A DNA stretch of 64,000 bases, from contig JAQBSZ010000014.1 of NCBI GenBank assembly GCA_027623555.1, forward strand, positions 1-64,000, written 5' to 3'. The notes beneath the pieces were generated by a model. That model saw nothing but the letters and a program-made list of their open reading frames with translations, ran no database searches and was not told the DNA's origin. Both the position numbers and the translations under genes were made by a program. Below, one piece after another: positions 35,233 through 43,963 of this stretch (position 1 is the stretch's first letter; each line of letters begins with the position of its first letter). This stretch comes from Pseudomonadota bacterium. GTDB lineage: Bacteria > Pseudomonadota > Gammaproteobacteria > Pseudomonadales > Pseudohongiellaceae.

Positions 35233-35916
35233 TCAATTCGCGAGCAGCTCTCTGATACGAACCTTGAATTCATCGACAGTCAATGCGCGTTCGATCAAAA
35301 GCGAGCTCGACTCAGTTGTGACGCCTGCGGCGACTGCGTTCCTTTCTTGGATAATGGCCTGTGGTTTCTTGATAACAGAGGGGATGTTTGTTACTGAGTC
35401 CACTGCAGTGACCGGCTCGCTATCCACTGTGCTGATACGTGATGTTCCTGCTTCATCAACGATCAGGAAATGTCCCTGCGACCAACCCAGCAGCGGATTG
35501 ATGAGATCCCGATTGAGTGACTCGACAAAGTAAACACCTCGTTCGCCGGGTTGTGGAATAGTCAGTCCGCTTACCGCAACGACTTCGCCATTGAATGTTC
35601 CACCCATAAATTTCAGTTCAATGCTGTCAGCATCATAGTCACCCTTGATGACATCGGAAATCTGAAAAGTGACATACGTGTTGATGATCCCCGAGTTCGA
35701 CTCCTGCCTTGCTTCTGTAACCAGCACCGTACCCTCGAAGATCAGTTCAGCTTCCCGGGCAATATCATCGATATCCATGCCGAGCAGGGTAGTGGCGTTA
35801 CAGCCCAGTGATGCCAATCCCATAAAAAGAACGGCTAAGGAAGCCCATGGCTTGATGAGACCAACCAGTGCATCTTCCAGCGTAGTACGAATAAAACTTA
35901 ATGGGGTAGCCAACAT
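35233..35916 (-). CDS. Hypothetical membrane-anchored or exported protein
   Basis: From ATG 35916 (227 aa) there is a hydrophobic N-terminal segment (WASLAVLFMGLASLGC), then a strand-rich domain with AELIFEGTVLVTEARQ, TYVTFQISDVIKGD, SIELKFMGGTFNGE and PGERGVYFVES. These read as a beta-sandwich found in hypothetical proteins of aquatic Gammaproteobacteria. The frame continues upstream to 36069, but the added 51 residues show no family character. The cysteine after the hydrophobic stretch is not a canonical lipobox. The function is unknown. Confidence 0.65.
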   Translation of the reverse strand: MLATPLSFIRTTLEDALVGLIKPWASLAVLFMGLASLGCNATTLLGMDIDDIAREAELIFEGTVLVTEARQESNSGIINTYVTFQISDVIKGDYDADSIELKFMGGTFNGEVVAVSGLTIPQPGERGVYFVESLNRDLINPLLGWSQGHFLIVDEAGTSRISTVDSEPVTAVDSVTNIPSVIKKPQAIIQERNAVAAGVTTESSSLLIERALTVDEFKVRIRELLAN

Positions 35917-36219
35917 AAACTTTAACCTGATAAGGGAGAATCCAGTATAAAGCAGCTCGGTAAACCAGGACAGGCCAAGATTGGATGATATTCCTGTGGC
36001 AATTTGCTTCCGTGAGCCTTGTCGCCAGCAACGCAATGGGTTGGTGGAACTCAGTCTCCAGCTGATCATTTTTATAACGCAGCTAGGGGGAATTGGATGA
36101 CAAAATCGGGGACATTTTTGGGCAAAACCTCACTACTACCGGGTTCCTAACATGCTAGTATCTGGTCTCGCGATTGAATTTCTCGACACACTGCTAGCAG
36201 TTGAGACAATAACAAGAAA

Positions 36220-38397
36220 ATGAAGTCCAGTTATTTCGCCAACGTCTTATCCGGTTCTCTCATTGCCCTGGTGAATATCTCTGTGGCCGTGTCGGTGGCA
36301 GCACTCCTGTTCGCCCAGACCGATCCCCGCCTTATGGTGCCGGGTATCGCAATTTTATTGATAGGCACTCTTGTCACCGGCCTCGGTGGTTCCCTGTTCA
36401 GCGATTACAAGGCAGTCATCTGTTCCCCTCGCAACGGGCTGGTCCCAATATTCGCTGTTATGGTCAGCGGTATCTACCTGAGCTTTGGATCGGAATATTC
36501 CATCGGTGCCGAGGCGACCATTATAGTCGCCATAATGATCTCAACCCTGGTTGCTGGACTATTTCTTATTCTGTTGGGAAAACTGAAACTCGGCAACCTG
36601 GTGCGCTATATTCCCTATCCGGTGACAGGTGGCTTCTTTGCAGGCATTGGTTATATCTTTGTCGAAGGGGGTCTGACAGTTGCCAGTGGCCGGGAACCCA
36701 CATTCGCGGCCTTTTCAGAAGCTGAGTTTATTCAGCTCATTACCCCCGCGGCGGTATTGGCACTGTGCCTGATTATCGGCAAGATGTTTCGCGATAACCG
36801 GCTTTCAGTACCAGGTATCTTATTACTTTCAATCGTCATCTTTTACGGTGTGCTGATCTTTGCAGGAATCTCAACAGAAGAGGCTGCCGCCAATGGACTC
36901 TTACCGGTGATCGAATCGACGGGCTCTCTCATTCCTGTTTTCCATCTGGACTATCTGCAAGAAGTGAGCTGGACTGCCATTGCACAACAGACTGGCGGCA
37001 TCCTGGTTATTTCACTGTTGTGTTCCATGATGCTATTACTGGACGTATCTGGGATTGAACTGATTGCCAGTGATGATCTTAATCCCGATCACGAACTACA
37101 GGTGATGGGTTACACCAACATCGTCAACAGTTTAGCCGGCGGGTTTCCAGGTGTACACGATGTGTCTGATACGGCGCTGGTGGACAGGCTCGGCGGAAAG
37201 GACCGGTTAACCGGATTCGTCTATGCAGCTCTGGTAGCGGCGGCGATACTGGCCGGCGCCGAATTCATGGAGATTGTACCCACCTTTATTCTGGGTGGCT
37301 TACTCATCTATGTGGGTTTGGAGTTTCTGATCGACTGGGTCTGGAAGGCACGGGACGAACTTCCGCTTTCGGACTATGTGGTCGTGCTCCTGATTCTCGT
37401 AGTAATCATGTTCTCGGACATACTCCAGGGTGTAACCTTCGGATTTTTCGTCGCAATTATCCTGTTCGTGATCAACTACTCACAGCTCAGTGTCATCAAG
37501 ATCGAAACTAATGGCAGCGACCATGCCAGCAATGTCGATCGCGATCTGGAAACCCGCGAATTGTTGAACAAGGAAGGGCATCGGGTACTCATCCTGGTCT
37601 TGCAGGGCTTCATCTTTTTCGGAACAGCGGACAAATTGATCACTGCGATACGCACTCGCATCATGGACAGAGAGGGGGGTCATTTCGATTTCCTGGTGCT
37701 GGACTTTCATCACGTAAGTCAGTTGGATACATCTGCCATTGTTACCTTTTCCAAGTTGGCCCAGTTAAGTGATCGCATTGGTTTTCATGTGGTGATCAGT
37801 GGCGCCGATGAAAAATCCTTGAAGCAACTGGTGAAACACCGATTCTTCACCTTTGGTGAGCACGCATGGGAGCGCAATTACAAGGACCAAATAGAAACTG
37901 CGGTGGACTGGTGCGAGCGTCGCATTCTGGTAGATCTGAATCGCGATGATGAAGATGCCCACCTGGGATTGTCCGATGTATTGCGTCGCATTGCCTATGA
38001 AGAGAACGATGTGAAATTACTGGCGGACTTTTTTGTCATCGAGGATCGCGCCGCCGGTGAATACCTGTTCAAGGAAGGCGACAAGGGCGAGAGTCTCTAT
38101 TTTGTAGGTTCGGGCACTGTCGTGGTTGTGTTGCAGATCCCCCGCCAACAGGAGCAGATTCTCAGGAAGTACAAGGCCGGTGCAATACTCGGTGAAATGG
38201 CGATCTATACCGGAGAGAATCGCACCGCCAGTGTGCGCATTGAGGACGATGCGGTGCTGTTCAGACTGGATAAAGACAAGCTGGAAGAAATGTCGCAACG
38301 CTTTCCGGCCTCAACGGCGGCTCTGCATACCTATATCGTGAAGGTGTTATCCGAGCGCCTGGGCAGGGCGAACCGAAATCTGAGCCGTTACATCTAA
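36220..38397 (+). CDS. SulP-family anion permease with STAS and cyclic-nucleotide-binding domains
   Basis: A 725-aa SLC26/SulP protein. Residues 1-420 are the membrane domain (10-14 helices; RYIPYPVTGGFFAGIGYI, GGFPGVHDVSDTALVDRLGG). The STAS domain spans about 440-545 (VLILVLQGFIFFGTADKL, FLVLDFHHVSQLDTSAI). The C-terminus at about 600-720 is a cNMP-binding fold (GEYLFKEGDKGESLYFVGSGTVVV, GAILGEMAIYTGENRTASVR), which includes the PBC-like GEMA and RTASV elements. The architecture implies nucleotide-gated anion or bicarbonate/sulfate transport; the ion is not readable. Confidence 0.93.
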   Translation: MKSSYFANVLSGSLIALVNISVAVSVAALLFAQTDPRLMVPGIAILLIGTLVTGLGGSLFSDYKAVICSPRNGLVPIFAVMVSGIYLSFGSEYSIGAEATIIVAIMISTLVAGLFLILLGKLKLGNLVRYIPYPVTGGFFAGIGYIFVEGGLTVASGREPTFAAFSEAEFIQLITPAAVLALCLIIGKMFRDNRLSVPGILLLSIVIFYGVLIFAGISTEEAAANGLLPVIESTGSLIPVFHLDYLQEVSWTAIAQQTGGILVISLLCSMMLLLDVSGIELIASDDLNPDHELQVMGYTNIVNSLAGGFPGVHDVSDTALVDRLGGKDRLTGFVYAALVAAAILAGAEFMEIVPTFILGGLLIYVGLEFLIDWVWKARDELPLSDYVVVLLILVVIMFSDILQGVTFGFFVAIILFVINYSQLSVIKIETNGSDHASNVDRDLETRELLNKEGHRVLILVLQGFIFFGTADKLITAIRTRIMDREGGHFDFLVLDFHHVSQLDTSAIVTFSKLAQLSDRIGFHVVISGADEKSLKQLVKHRFFTFGEHAWERNYKDQIETAVDWCERRILVDLNRDDEDAHLGLSDVLRRIAYEENDVKLLADFFVIEDRAAGEYLFKEGDKGESLYFVGSGTVVVVLQIPRQQEQILRKYKAGAILGEMAIYTGENRTASVRIEDDAVLFRLDKDKLEEMSQRFPASTAALHTYIVKVLSERLGRANRNLSRYI

Positions 38398-38427
38398 CCG
38401 AGCAGCGGGTTACCCCAAAGCAGGAAA

Positions 38428-38835
38428 TCAGAATGTAGGCGAGTCTACTGGTCTTAATACCACAGGCACCATCTCGCTAAACTGAAACCAGTCTCCATCA
38501 ATGCGGATAATTTTTTCACCAGCCTCATCGAAGCGAAGAGTCCCGGTAAATTCAAGATCGAGTCTTGGTATGCGTATGATTACGTTGATGCCTTCGACCG
38601 TGACAGTGTCGGCGGGCATTCCGTAAATTCCCAACCCGCCACTAATCAATGCCGCTGTGTACTCCCCGTTATTCATGCCAAAGGTAAATGCCAGGTTCAT
38701 ATTGTCCCGGCCGAGCACCAGCGGCCCTTCCCAGGAACCCAGCAGGCTCGCCTGGATTTCCTGATCCTGCGCGAACAGGGCTGTACTGGAACTTGCGATC
38801 AGCAAGAAGAGAATGAGGATTGAGTCACGTTGCAT
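38428..38835 (-). CDS. Small secreted hypothetical protein
   Basis: From ATG 38835 (135 aa): signal peptide MQRDSILILFLLIASSSTALFAQ, then a beta-rich domain LLGSWEGPLVLGRDNMNLAFTF...GEYTAALIS...GLGIYGMPADTV...LEFTGTLRFDE. It resembles lipocalin-like or DUF-type secreted domains found before serine hydrolases, but here it stands alone. An ATG 12 codons upstream (38871) is a less likely start. The function is unknown. Confidence 0.65.
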   Translation of the reverse strand: MQRDSILILFLLIASSSTALFAQDQEIQASLLGSWEGPLVLGRDNMNLAFTFGMNNGEYTAALISGGLGIYGMPADTVTVEGINVIIRIPRLDLEFTGTLRFDEAGEKIIRIDGDWFQFSEMVPVVLRPVDSPTF

Positions 38836-39137
38836 GAAACCATGGTAAATCAGCCGGCTACATCCGTGCAACGTCGGCGTGCCTGGATTAATAGAAGGAT
38901 TAGATAAAACGCAGAACGCTCAATGCTGCTGGTTTGCCTTCAAACACTTATGGGCAAAATGGTCAGAGCCGGTAGGCAATCGATATTGGCGTGCGCTATA
39001 GGGCCAGGACCGAGCAGTTCCATAAAGTAAAGCATCGGTGCAACCAGACCATACTGCTTTCGCTTCAGGACCGCAACATCACCATCCCATTTCCGCAACG
39101 GGAAGTGCGCGCGCTGCTGTAGACCAACTGGCACACT

Positions 39138-40382
39138 CTAGCGAAACAGATCCAGGTCGATGGCGTCCGCCATTACCTTGTAACCCGCATCATTGGGGTG
39201 CAGATTGTCCTGGGTAAACGCTGGCAGGATTCTGCCTGGATGCGCCGGGTCCTGCACAACCCTGTCGAAATCAATCACGCCATCGAATGCACCACTGCTG
39301 CGGATGAAGGCGTTCACGGCCTGTCTCACTACTTCACCAGCCTCGGAATAATAAGCGGCGCCCTCATAGGGTGTGAGGGTAGCGCCGATCACCTGGATGC
39401 CACGGGCATGCGCTCTGGCGATAATGTTCTGGTAACCCGCAATGATTTGACTCGCCGAAATCAGTTCGCCACCACCGGAGGAAGACATGCCGATATCATT
39501 GATTCCTTCCATCAGCACTATGTGAGTAACCCCACTCAAGGCAAGCACATCGCGCTCGAAGCGGGCTTGCAGATTTTCTCCGAACAGGGAGTTCCCTTCG
39601 GTGGTTACCCGATTACCGCTAATGCCGGCGTTAACGACCGCAAAATTGTCGATGCCGTTATCGGCGAAGAGGCGCCGGGCAAAGTGATTCGGCCAGCGCT
39701 GGTTGCCGCTTAGCGTGGAGCCCCATCCGTCAGTAATGGAATCGCCTACCGTGGCGATGGCAGATACCGGATCATTGCCGATCACATCGATTGCCGTTAA
39801 CAGGTTCCAGGCCGGTGTTTCAGCGGCGACAGGAAGGCTGCCGCTGGCAGTATGGTTGCCGGATTCAGACAGGTAGTTAGTCTGGTTGGACAGGGCATGG
39901 GCAGTGAGAAAACCACTGGATTGAGGCAGGTAAACACTGACCACCAGATTCGTCAGTTCTGGCACCGTAAATGACAGCGGATCGCTCATGATGACAGCGC
40001 CGCGGGGAATGGTTACCGCGGCGCTGCCGGCAAAGCTGACCGGTTGCAGGCTCGCTGTCTGCACAGAACTGCCCTCGGACTGCAGGGCGATAGTGACAGC
40101 GCCAACCTTCACCGCCTGGTCGCCATGATAGTTCGCCAGACGCAGCCGGACACTGCCGCCGCCAACGCTGCTGTGCACAATCAGCCTTAGTGTCTGGTCT
40201 TGCAGCGGCGCATAGTCATCATCAGTTGCAGGCAGGGTACTGGGGCTGGTTGCCCAGGTCGTTATCCATCTGGGATCGGCGTGTTCCTGAGCCTGGAGCT
40301 CGACAACAGAGCCGTTGGTGACAAGCAGCAATACCAACGCGTAGCGCAGGAGCTGCCTGGGAAATATTTTGAGTTGCGACAT
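39138..40382 (-). CDS. Secreted SGNH/GDSL hydrolase
   Basis: From ATG 40382 (GAGG 7 nt upstream), a signal peptide ends near ELQAQ. The N-terminal region carries a jelly-roll-like domain (RLRLANYHGDQAVKVGAVTIAL). The SGNH domain follows with block I VGDSITDGWGS, block II NAGISGNRV, block III EGINDIG and block V DNLHPNDAG. This matches the GDSL lipase/rhamnogalacturonan-acetylesterase type that deacetylates or de-esterifies carbohydrates. An upstream in-frame ATG at 40451 gives a poorer N-terminus. Confidence 0.92.
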   Translation of the reverse strand: MSQLKIFPRQLLRYALVLLLVTNGSVVELQAQEHADPRWITTWATSPSTLPATDDDYAPLQDQTLRLIVHSSVGGGSVRLRLANYHGDQAVKVGAVTIALQSEGSSVQTASLQPVSFAGSAAVTIPRGAVIMSDPLSFTVPELTNLVVSVYLPQSSGFLTAHALSNQTNYLSESGNHTASGSLPVAAETPAWNLLTAIDVIGNDPVSAIATVGDSITDGWGSTLSGNQRWPNHFARRLFADNGIDNFAVVNAGISGNRVTTEGNSLFGENLQARFERDVLALSGVTHIVLMEGINDIGMSSSGGGELISASQIIAGYQNIIARAHARGIQVIGATLTPYEGAAYYSEAGEVVRQAVNAFIRSSGAFDGVIDFDRVVQDPAHPGRILPAFTQDNLHPNDAGYKVMADAIDLDLFR

Positions 40383-40561
40383 GAGCAGTCCTCGCCGTCT
40401 GGTTTCTATCTTGTTGTTTTTTTTCTCTGGTCGGAGTAAATCACAGATCAAGAGTGAATAGAATCACCGCCCGGAGTCGCGACCAAAAGTTGCTATGACT
40501 ATTGGCCCTTGCTATAAATTCGCGCTTGAGAACTCAGCGGCTCCCCAGGTGAGGAAAGCAC

Positions 40562-41230
40562 ATGGATTTATTGCCAGCAGTTGAACTTCAGTCGCCCCCT
40601 GGCGTTGATGTAAACGCCACCATCATCTGGTTGCACGGCCTGGGTGCCGACGGCAATGACTTTGCACCCGTGGTTCCCCAATTGGCGCTGCCGGACAGTT
40701 TTGGCATTCGCTTTGTATTTCCCCATGCGCCTTCCATACCGGTCAGCATTAACAACGGCTACGTTATGCCGGCCTGGTACGACATCAAACAACTGGATAT
40801 CGATCGGCATGTGGATGTCGAACAACTGCTCCAGTCTGCACAGTGGATACACGATCTGATCGGCAGGGAGATCGAACGAGGCATCGCCAGCGAGCGCATC
40901 ATCGTGGCCGGATTTTCCCAGGGCGGTGCCGTGGCCTTCGAGGCAGCCCTGACTTATCCAGGGCCGCTGGCGGGCATCATGGCTTTGTCGACCTATTTCG
41001 CAACGGCCGGCAGTATCCAGATCAATCCCATCCACAACACGATTCCCATCATGATTTGTCATGGCACGATGGATCAGGTGGTTCCCGAGTCCCTCGGCCT
41101 GAAAAGTCTGGCAACCCTGCAAAACCTGGGTTTCGTGCCTGAATACAACAGCTATCCCATGGAACATGCGGTCTGCCCGCAGGAAATCGCCGATATCGGC
41201 ACCTGGATATCCCGCATTCTGAAGGCCTGA
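40562..41230 (+). CDS. Carboxylesterase / acyl-protein-thioesterase family hydrolase
   Basis: 222 aa, the standard size of the phospholipase/carboxylesterase family (Pseudomonas EstB type). It shows IIWLHGLGADGNDF at the N-terminus, the nucleophile elbow GFSQGGA, the catalytic Asp region CHGTMDQVVP and the histidine in MEHAVCPQE. It has no signal peptide and is cytoplasmic. The ribosome-binding site GAGG precedes the ATG. Confidence 0.93.
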   Translation: MDLLPAVELQSPPGVDVNATIIWLHGLGADGNDFAPVVPQLALPDSFGIRFVFPHAPSIPVSINNGYVMPAWYDIKQLDIDRHVDVEQLLQSAQWIHDLIGREIERGIASERIIVAGFSQGGAVAFEAALTYPGPLAGIMALSTYFATAGSIQINPIHNTIPIMICHGTMDQVVPESLGLKSLATLQNLGFVPEYNSYPMEHAVCPQEIADIGTWISRILKA

Positions 41231-41243
41231 TGCTAATAATGGG

Positions 41244-41275
41244 TTGACCTTAGACCTGACTCTAATGTTTATAAT
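41244..41275 (+). promoter_or_regulatory. MerR-type promoter with 20-bp spacer
   Basis: TTGACC (41244-41249) and TATAAT (41270-41275) are separated by 20 bp, the abnormal spacing used by metal-responsive MerR regulators such as ZntR. The spacer contains the dyad TTAGA-CCTGAC-TCTAA, suited to a dimeric regulator. It drives the regulator-permease pair. Confidence 0.8.
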
Positions 41276-41332
41276 GCAGGCCATTGCCAGACAAAGGGCC
41301 AGCATGGTCAGATGAGAAAGGGAGAGGGTCAA

Positions 41333-41772
41333 ATGCTAAAAATCAGCGAGCTGTCAGCCAGAGCGGCCATAGTCTTGTTCAGAGGCTCCTTAGATACTAC
41401 GAGAAACACGGGCTGATCAGCGCCAGTAATCGCAGTGACGCGGGCTATCGTTACTACAGCGACGCGGATGTGCGCCGTGCCGAATTCGTCAAGACCGCCC
41501 GCAATACCGGCTTCTCTCTCGATGACATCGCGCAGCTGCTCTCCATCCGGGTCGATAAAAAGAGTCACAGTTGTCAGGAAGTCACCGACATTACCCGGCA
41601 CCAGTTAGATGCAGTCAATGCCAGGCTCGCCGAGCTTCAATCCATGCAACAAACGCTGCAAATATTATTGGATAGCTGCTGCGGCGGCCCGGAGCAAGCT
41701 AGCCAGTGCTCGATCATGGAGGCGCTCGAAGAGGGTGAAGTCAGGAATGCGGTAAGGAGTAAAACGCCATGA
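41333..41772 (+). pseudogene. ZntR-like MerR regulator, frameshifted in its DNA-binding domain
   Basis: ATG 41333 has a good ribosome-binding site (GGGAGAGGG) and begins MLKISELSARAAI, the correct MerR N-terminus, but this frame soon leaves the family and stops at TGA 41414-41416. The next frame continues LLRYYEKHGLI...GYRYYSDADVRRAEFV...GFSLDDIAQLLSIRVD...DSCCGG...QCSIMEALEEG, a ZntR-like body including the zinc-site cysteines. Removing five bases (41372-41376, GTCTT) rejoins the halves as AAIVQRLLRYYEK with exactly the spacing of E. coli ZntR. It is either a pseudogene or an assembly or sequencing error. The last codons overlap the permease start (ATGA). Confidence 0.75.
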
Positions 41773-42875
41773 ATCTATTGAGTATCTTCTGGAATCTGGT
41801 TATTGAGAGCGCACCGTGGCTGCTTATCGGCTATTTGTTGGCGGGAATTATCAAGCAGGTAATTCCGAGTAGTTGGGTCGAGAAACAATTGGCGGAGCCT
41901 GGTTTCACCTCTATCGTGAAAGGTGCGTTCATTGGCGCGCCACTGCCACTGTGCTCCTGCGGAGTAATTCCTACCGCGCTGGCGATTCGCAAGGCGGGTG
42001 CCTCCAAGGGCGCAACTGCGTCCTTCCTGGTGGCCACACCGGAAACGGGGGTGGATTCAATCTCTTTCTCTTATGCCGTGCTCGGACCTGTCTTCGCCCT
42101 GGCCAGACCCATCGCTGCACTCATCAGTGCCATCATCGCCGGAGTCCTGGTGCATTCATTTGACGAGAAGGCGAGCAGTGCCGAAGCAGTAGTGGCAAGC
42201 GGTGGCCATTGCTGCGGTGGCAATCAACAGAAAACCGAAGCAGTGCTCAGATTCGGGGAGCGCTTGGTCGCGGCAATCAGATACGGTTACGGCCAGATGA
42301 TTGCGGACACGGCGAAGTGGTTAGTAATCGGCCTGGTTGCTGCCACCGTGATTACCGCTGTCGTGCCACAGTCGTTCTTTCTGCAATGGGGCAACGGGGT
42401 AGTGGCCATGCTGGTCATGGTGATAGTCGGCTTGCCCATGTATATCTGTGCCACAGCATCGACTCCGGTTGCCGCCAGTCTATTGTTCGCGGGTATCTCT
42501 CCGGGCGCTGCCCTGGTATTCATGCTGACCGGCCCTGCCACCAATATTGCCACCATGGGGGTAATCAAGGAGCAACTCGGACTGCGCTCCCTGCTTGCTT
42601 ATCTTGCCGGTGTGATTGGTACTGCCATAGCCTGTGGGCTGCTGTTGAATGAGTTCTACCGTTTCTTTGGCTGGCCGCTGCAGATCATGACGGCAGAACA
42701 TGGCGAAGTTTATCCTCTGTGGCGTCAATTCGCCGCCATACTGCTAGCCTGTCTGGTGGCGAGTGTCTGGCTGCAACCGCTGCTCACGCGTAGTCAGCAA
42801 TCCAGCACGGCAACCGGACAGGTCTCCAGTACGGCGGCCGAGCAGGGTTCCGGAACGACAGCCGAGCAGGGCTGA
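41769..42875 (+). CDS. SO_0444/YraQ-type permease, probable Zn/Cu efflux
   Basis: A 368-aa permease of the DUF318/ArsP group with two homologous halves. APLPLCSCGVIPTAL and FLVATPETGVDS in the first half match MYICATASTPVAASLLFAG and FMLTGPATNIATMG in the second. A loop with GGHCCGG separates them, a likely metal-binding segment. The arrangement matches the SO_0444 Cu/Zn efflux family. Its position behind a ZntR-like gene and a 20-bp-spacer promoter supports metal efflux. The C-terminus ends in three near-repeats of about eight Ser/Thr/Gly-rich residues (STATGQVS, STAAEQGS, GTTAEQG). Confidence 0.85.
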   Translation: MNLLSIFWNLVIESAPWLLIGYLLAGIIKQVIPSSWVEKQLAEPGFTSIVKGAFIGAPLPLCSCGVIPTALAIRKAGASKGATASFLVATPETGVDSISFSYAVLGPVFALARPIAALISAIIAGVLVHSFDEKASSAEAVVASGGHCCGGNQQKTEAVLRFGERLVAAIRYGYGQMIADTAKWLVIGLVAATVITAVVPQSFFLQWGNGVVAMLVMVIVGLPMYICATASTPVAASLLFAGISPGAALVFMLTGPATNIATMGVIKEQLGLRSLLAYLAGVIGTAIACGLLLNEFYRFFGWPLQIMTAEHGEVYPLWRQFAAILLACLVASVWLQPLLTRSQQSSTATGQVSSTAAEQGSGTTAEQG

Positions 42876-42897
42876 GACCGGCCGCCGGCCTGCTCAA

Positions 42898-43860
42898 CTA
42901 ATCGAGGAGTTCAGCAACTCGGTGTGCGTCGGTCAGTTGTAGCACCGCGTCGGCCTTGGCTGGCAGAGTCTTCAGGCAGTGCCGAGTGAGGCGTTCGAAA
43001 AACTGGATGAATCTTTCCAGCTCTTTCTCGTCCATGAGTCCAACAGCTTTCCTGCTGCTGTGTTCTCTGTGTTTTCTTTCTCTGAGTTTGCGTTCCTGTG
43101 TGGAACGCCAGTGGTACACCAATTCAAAACCGGGGGCTTGCAACACGATCAGGTAATGGAGCATCGCGAACAGTCGCTGGTAATCCAGGCCTAACTGGGT
43201 GTTTACATAGCGCCGCCAGCGACCGTCAGCGTCGTCATCTCTTTCCAGGTTGTTAATGGGGACTTCAAGCTCAGCGTCCGCCTGTGGAGTGGCACCGACA
43301 AACCAGCCCTCCAGCAGGATAAGATCAAGCGGACCGCGAATCGTCGGGCAGTGCTTTATCCTCACACAGTCATCGAGTGACTTATCGAATACTGGCAGCA
43401 CTACCTGCTCCTTTGCGGTGGCGGTTAGCAAGGACTCCAGCGTCGCCAGGGCGAGCGACATATCGTGGGTGCCTGGCACGCCCCGGGTAGCAAGCAGTGG
43501 ATGTACCCGCCGGGCGAGTTCGCTACGCCTGGCCCTGGACAGGTAAAAATCATCGATAGAGAGGTGGGCTACCGCGAACCCGCTCTCAGCAAACAACTGC
43601 TGAACCAGTTCAGCCAGGGTCGACTTTCCAGTTCCCTGCGCTCCGCTGATACCGACGATGAATGGCCCGTTTGAATCTTGCAGGCGATTTTTGATGGCGG
43701 CGATGAGCGGCAGGACGAATTGTTCGGCATCAATCGCATAAGTCTCGGGTAGCGATTTCTGTGCAATGAATTGTCGAATAAGGTGTGGATAGTTTGTTGA
43801 CAACAGGTATACCAATTGATGCGAAAAACCAGTGTACAGTGAGGTCATCCACGCGATCAA
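42898..43860 (-). CDS. P-loop kinase, D-glycerate 3-kinase-like
   Basis: 320 aa with a Walker A GISGAQGTGKSTLAE, the LSIDDFYLSRA segment, and RGVPGTHDMSLA and ILLEGWFVG motifs that characterise the glycerate-kinase/YGR205W branch of the uridine-kinase/phosphoribulokinase superfamily. D-glycerate to 3-phosphoglycerate is the plant GLYK reaction; bacterial members are less tested. It converges with the permease and is divergent from the DnaT-like gene. No glycerate-pathway neighbour is present. Confidence 0.82.
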   Translation of the reverse strand: MIAWMTSLYTGFSHQLVYLLSTNYPHLIRQFIAQKSLPETYAIDAEQFVLPLIAAIKNRLQDSNGPFIVGISGAQGTGKSTLAELVQQLFAESGFAVAHLSIDDFYLSRARRSELARRVHPLLATRGVPGTHDMSLALATLESLLTATAKEQVVLPVFDKSLDDCVRIKHCPTIRGPLDLILLEGWFVGATPQADAELEVPINNLERDDDADGRWRRYVNTQLGLDYQRLFAMLHYLIVLQAPGFELVYHWRSTQERKLRERKHREHSSRKAVGLMDEKELERFIQFFERLTRHCLKTLPAKADAVLQLTDAHRVAELLD

Positions 43861-43963
43861 TTGCGCAGTGTGTTCAGAAATATTCCTGTGTTACGATGCT
43901 TCAGAGCTTACTTTATTTATAGCCGCCATTTTCCTTTTTGTTCGTTTCGCATCCACGAATATA

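Noticed and set aside
38940-39134. A 64-codon minus-strand ORF between the small secreted protein and the SGNH hydrolase
   Set aside because: It has no convincing ribosome-binding site, signal or family resemblance. The 300-bp interval is treated as non-coding.
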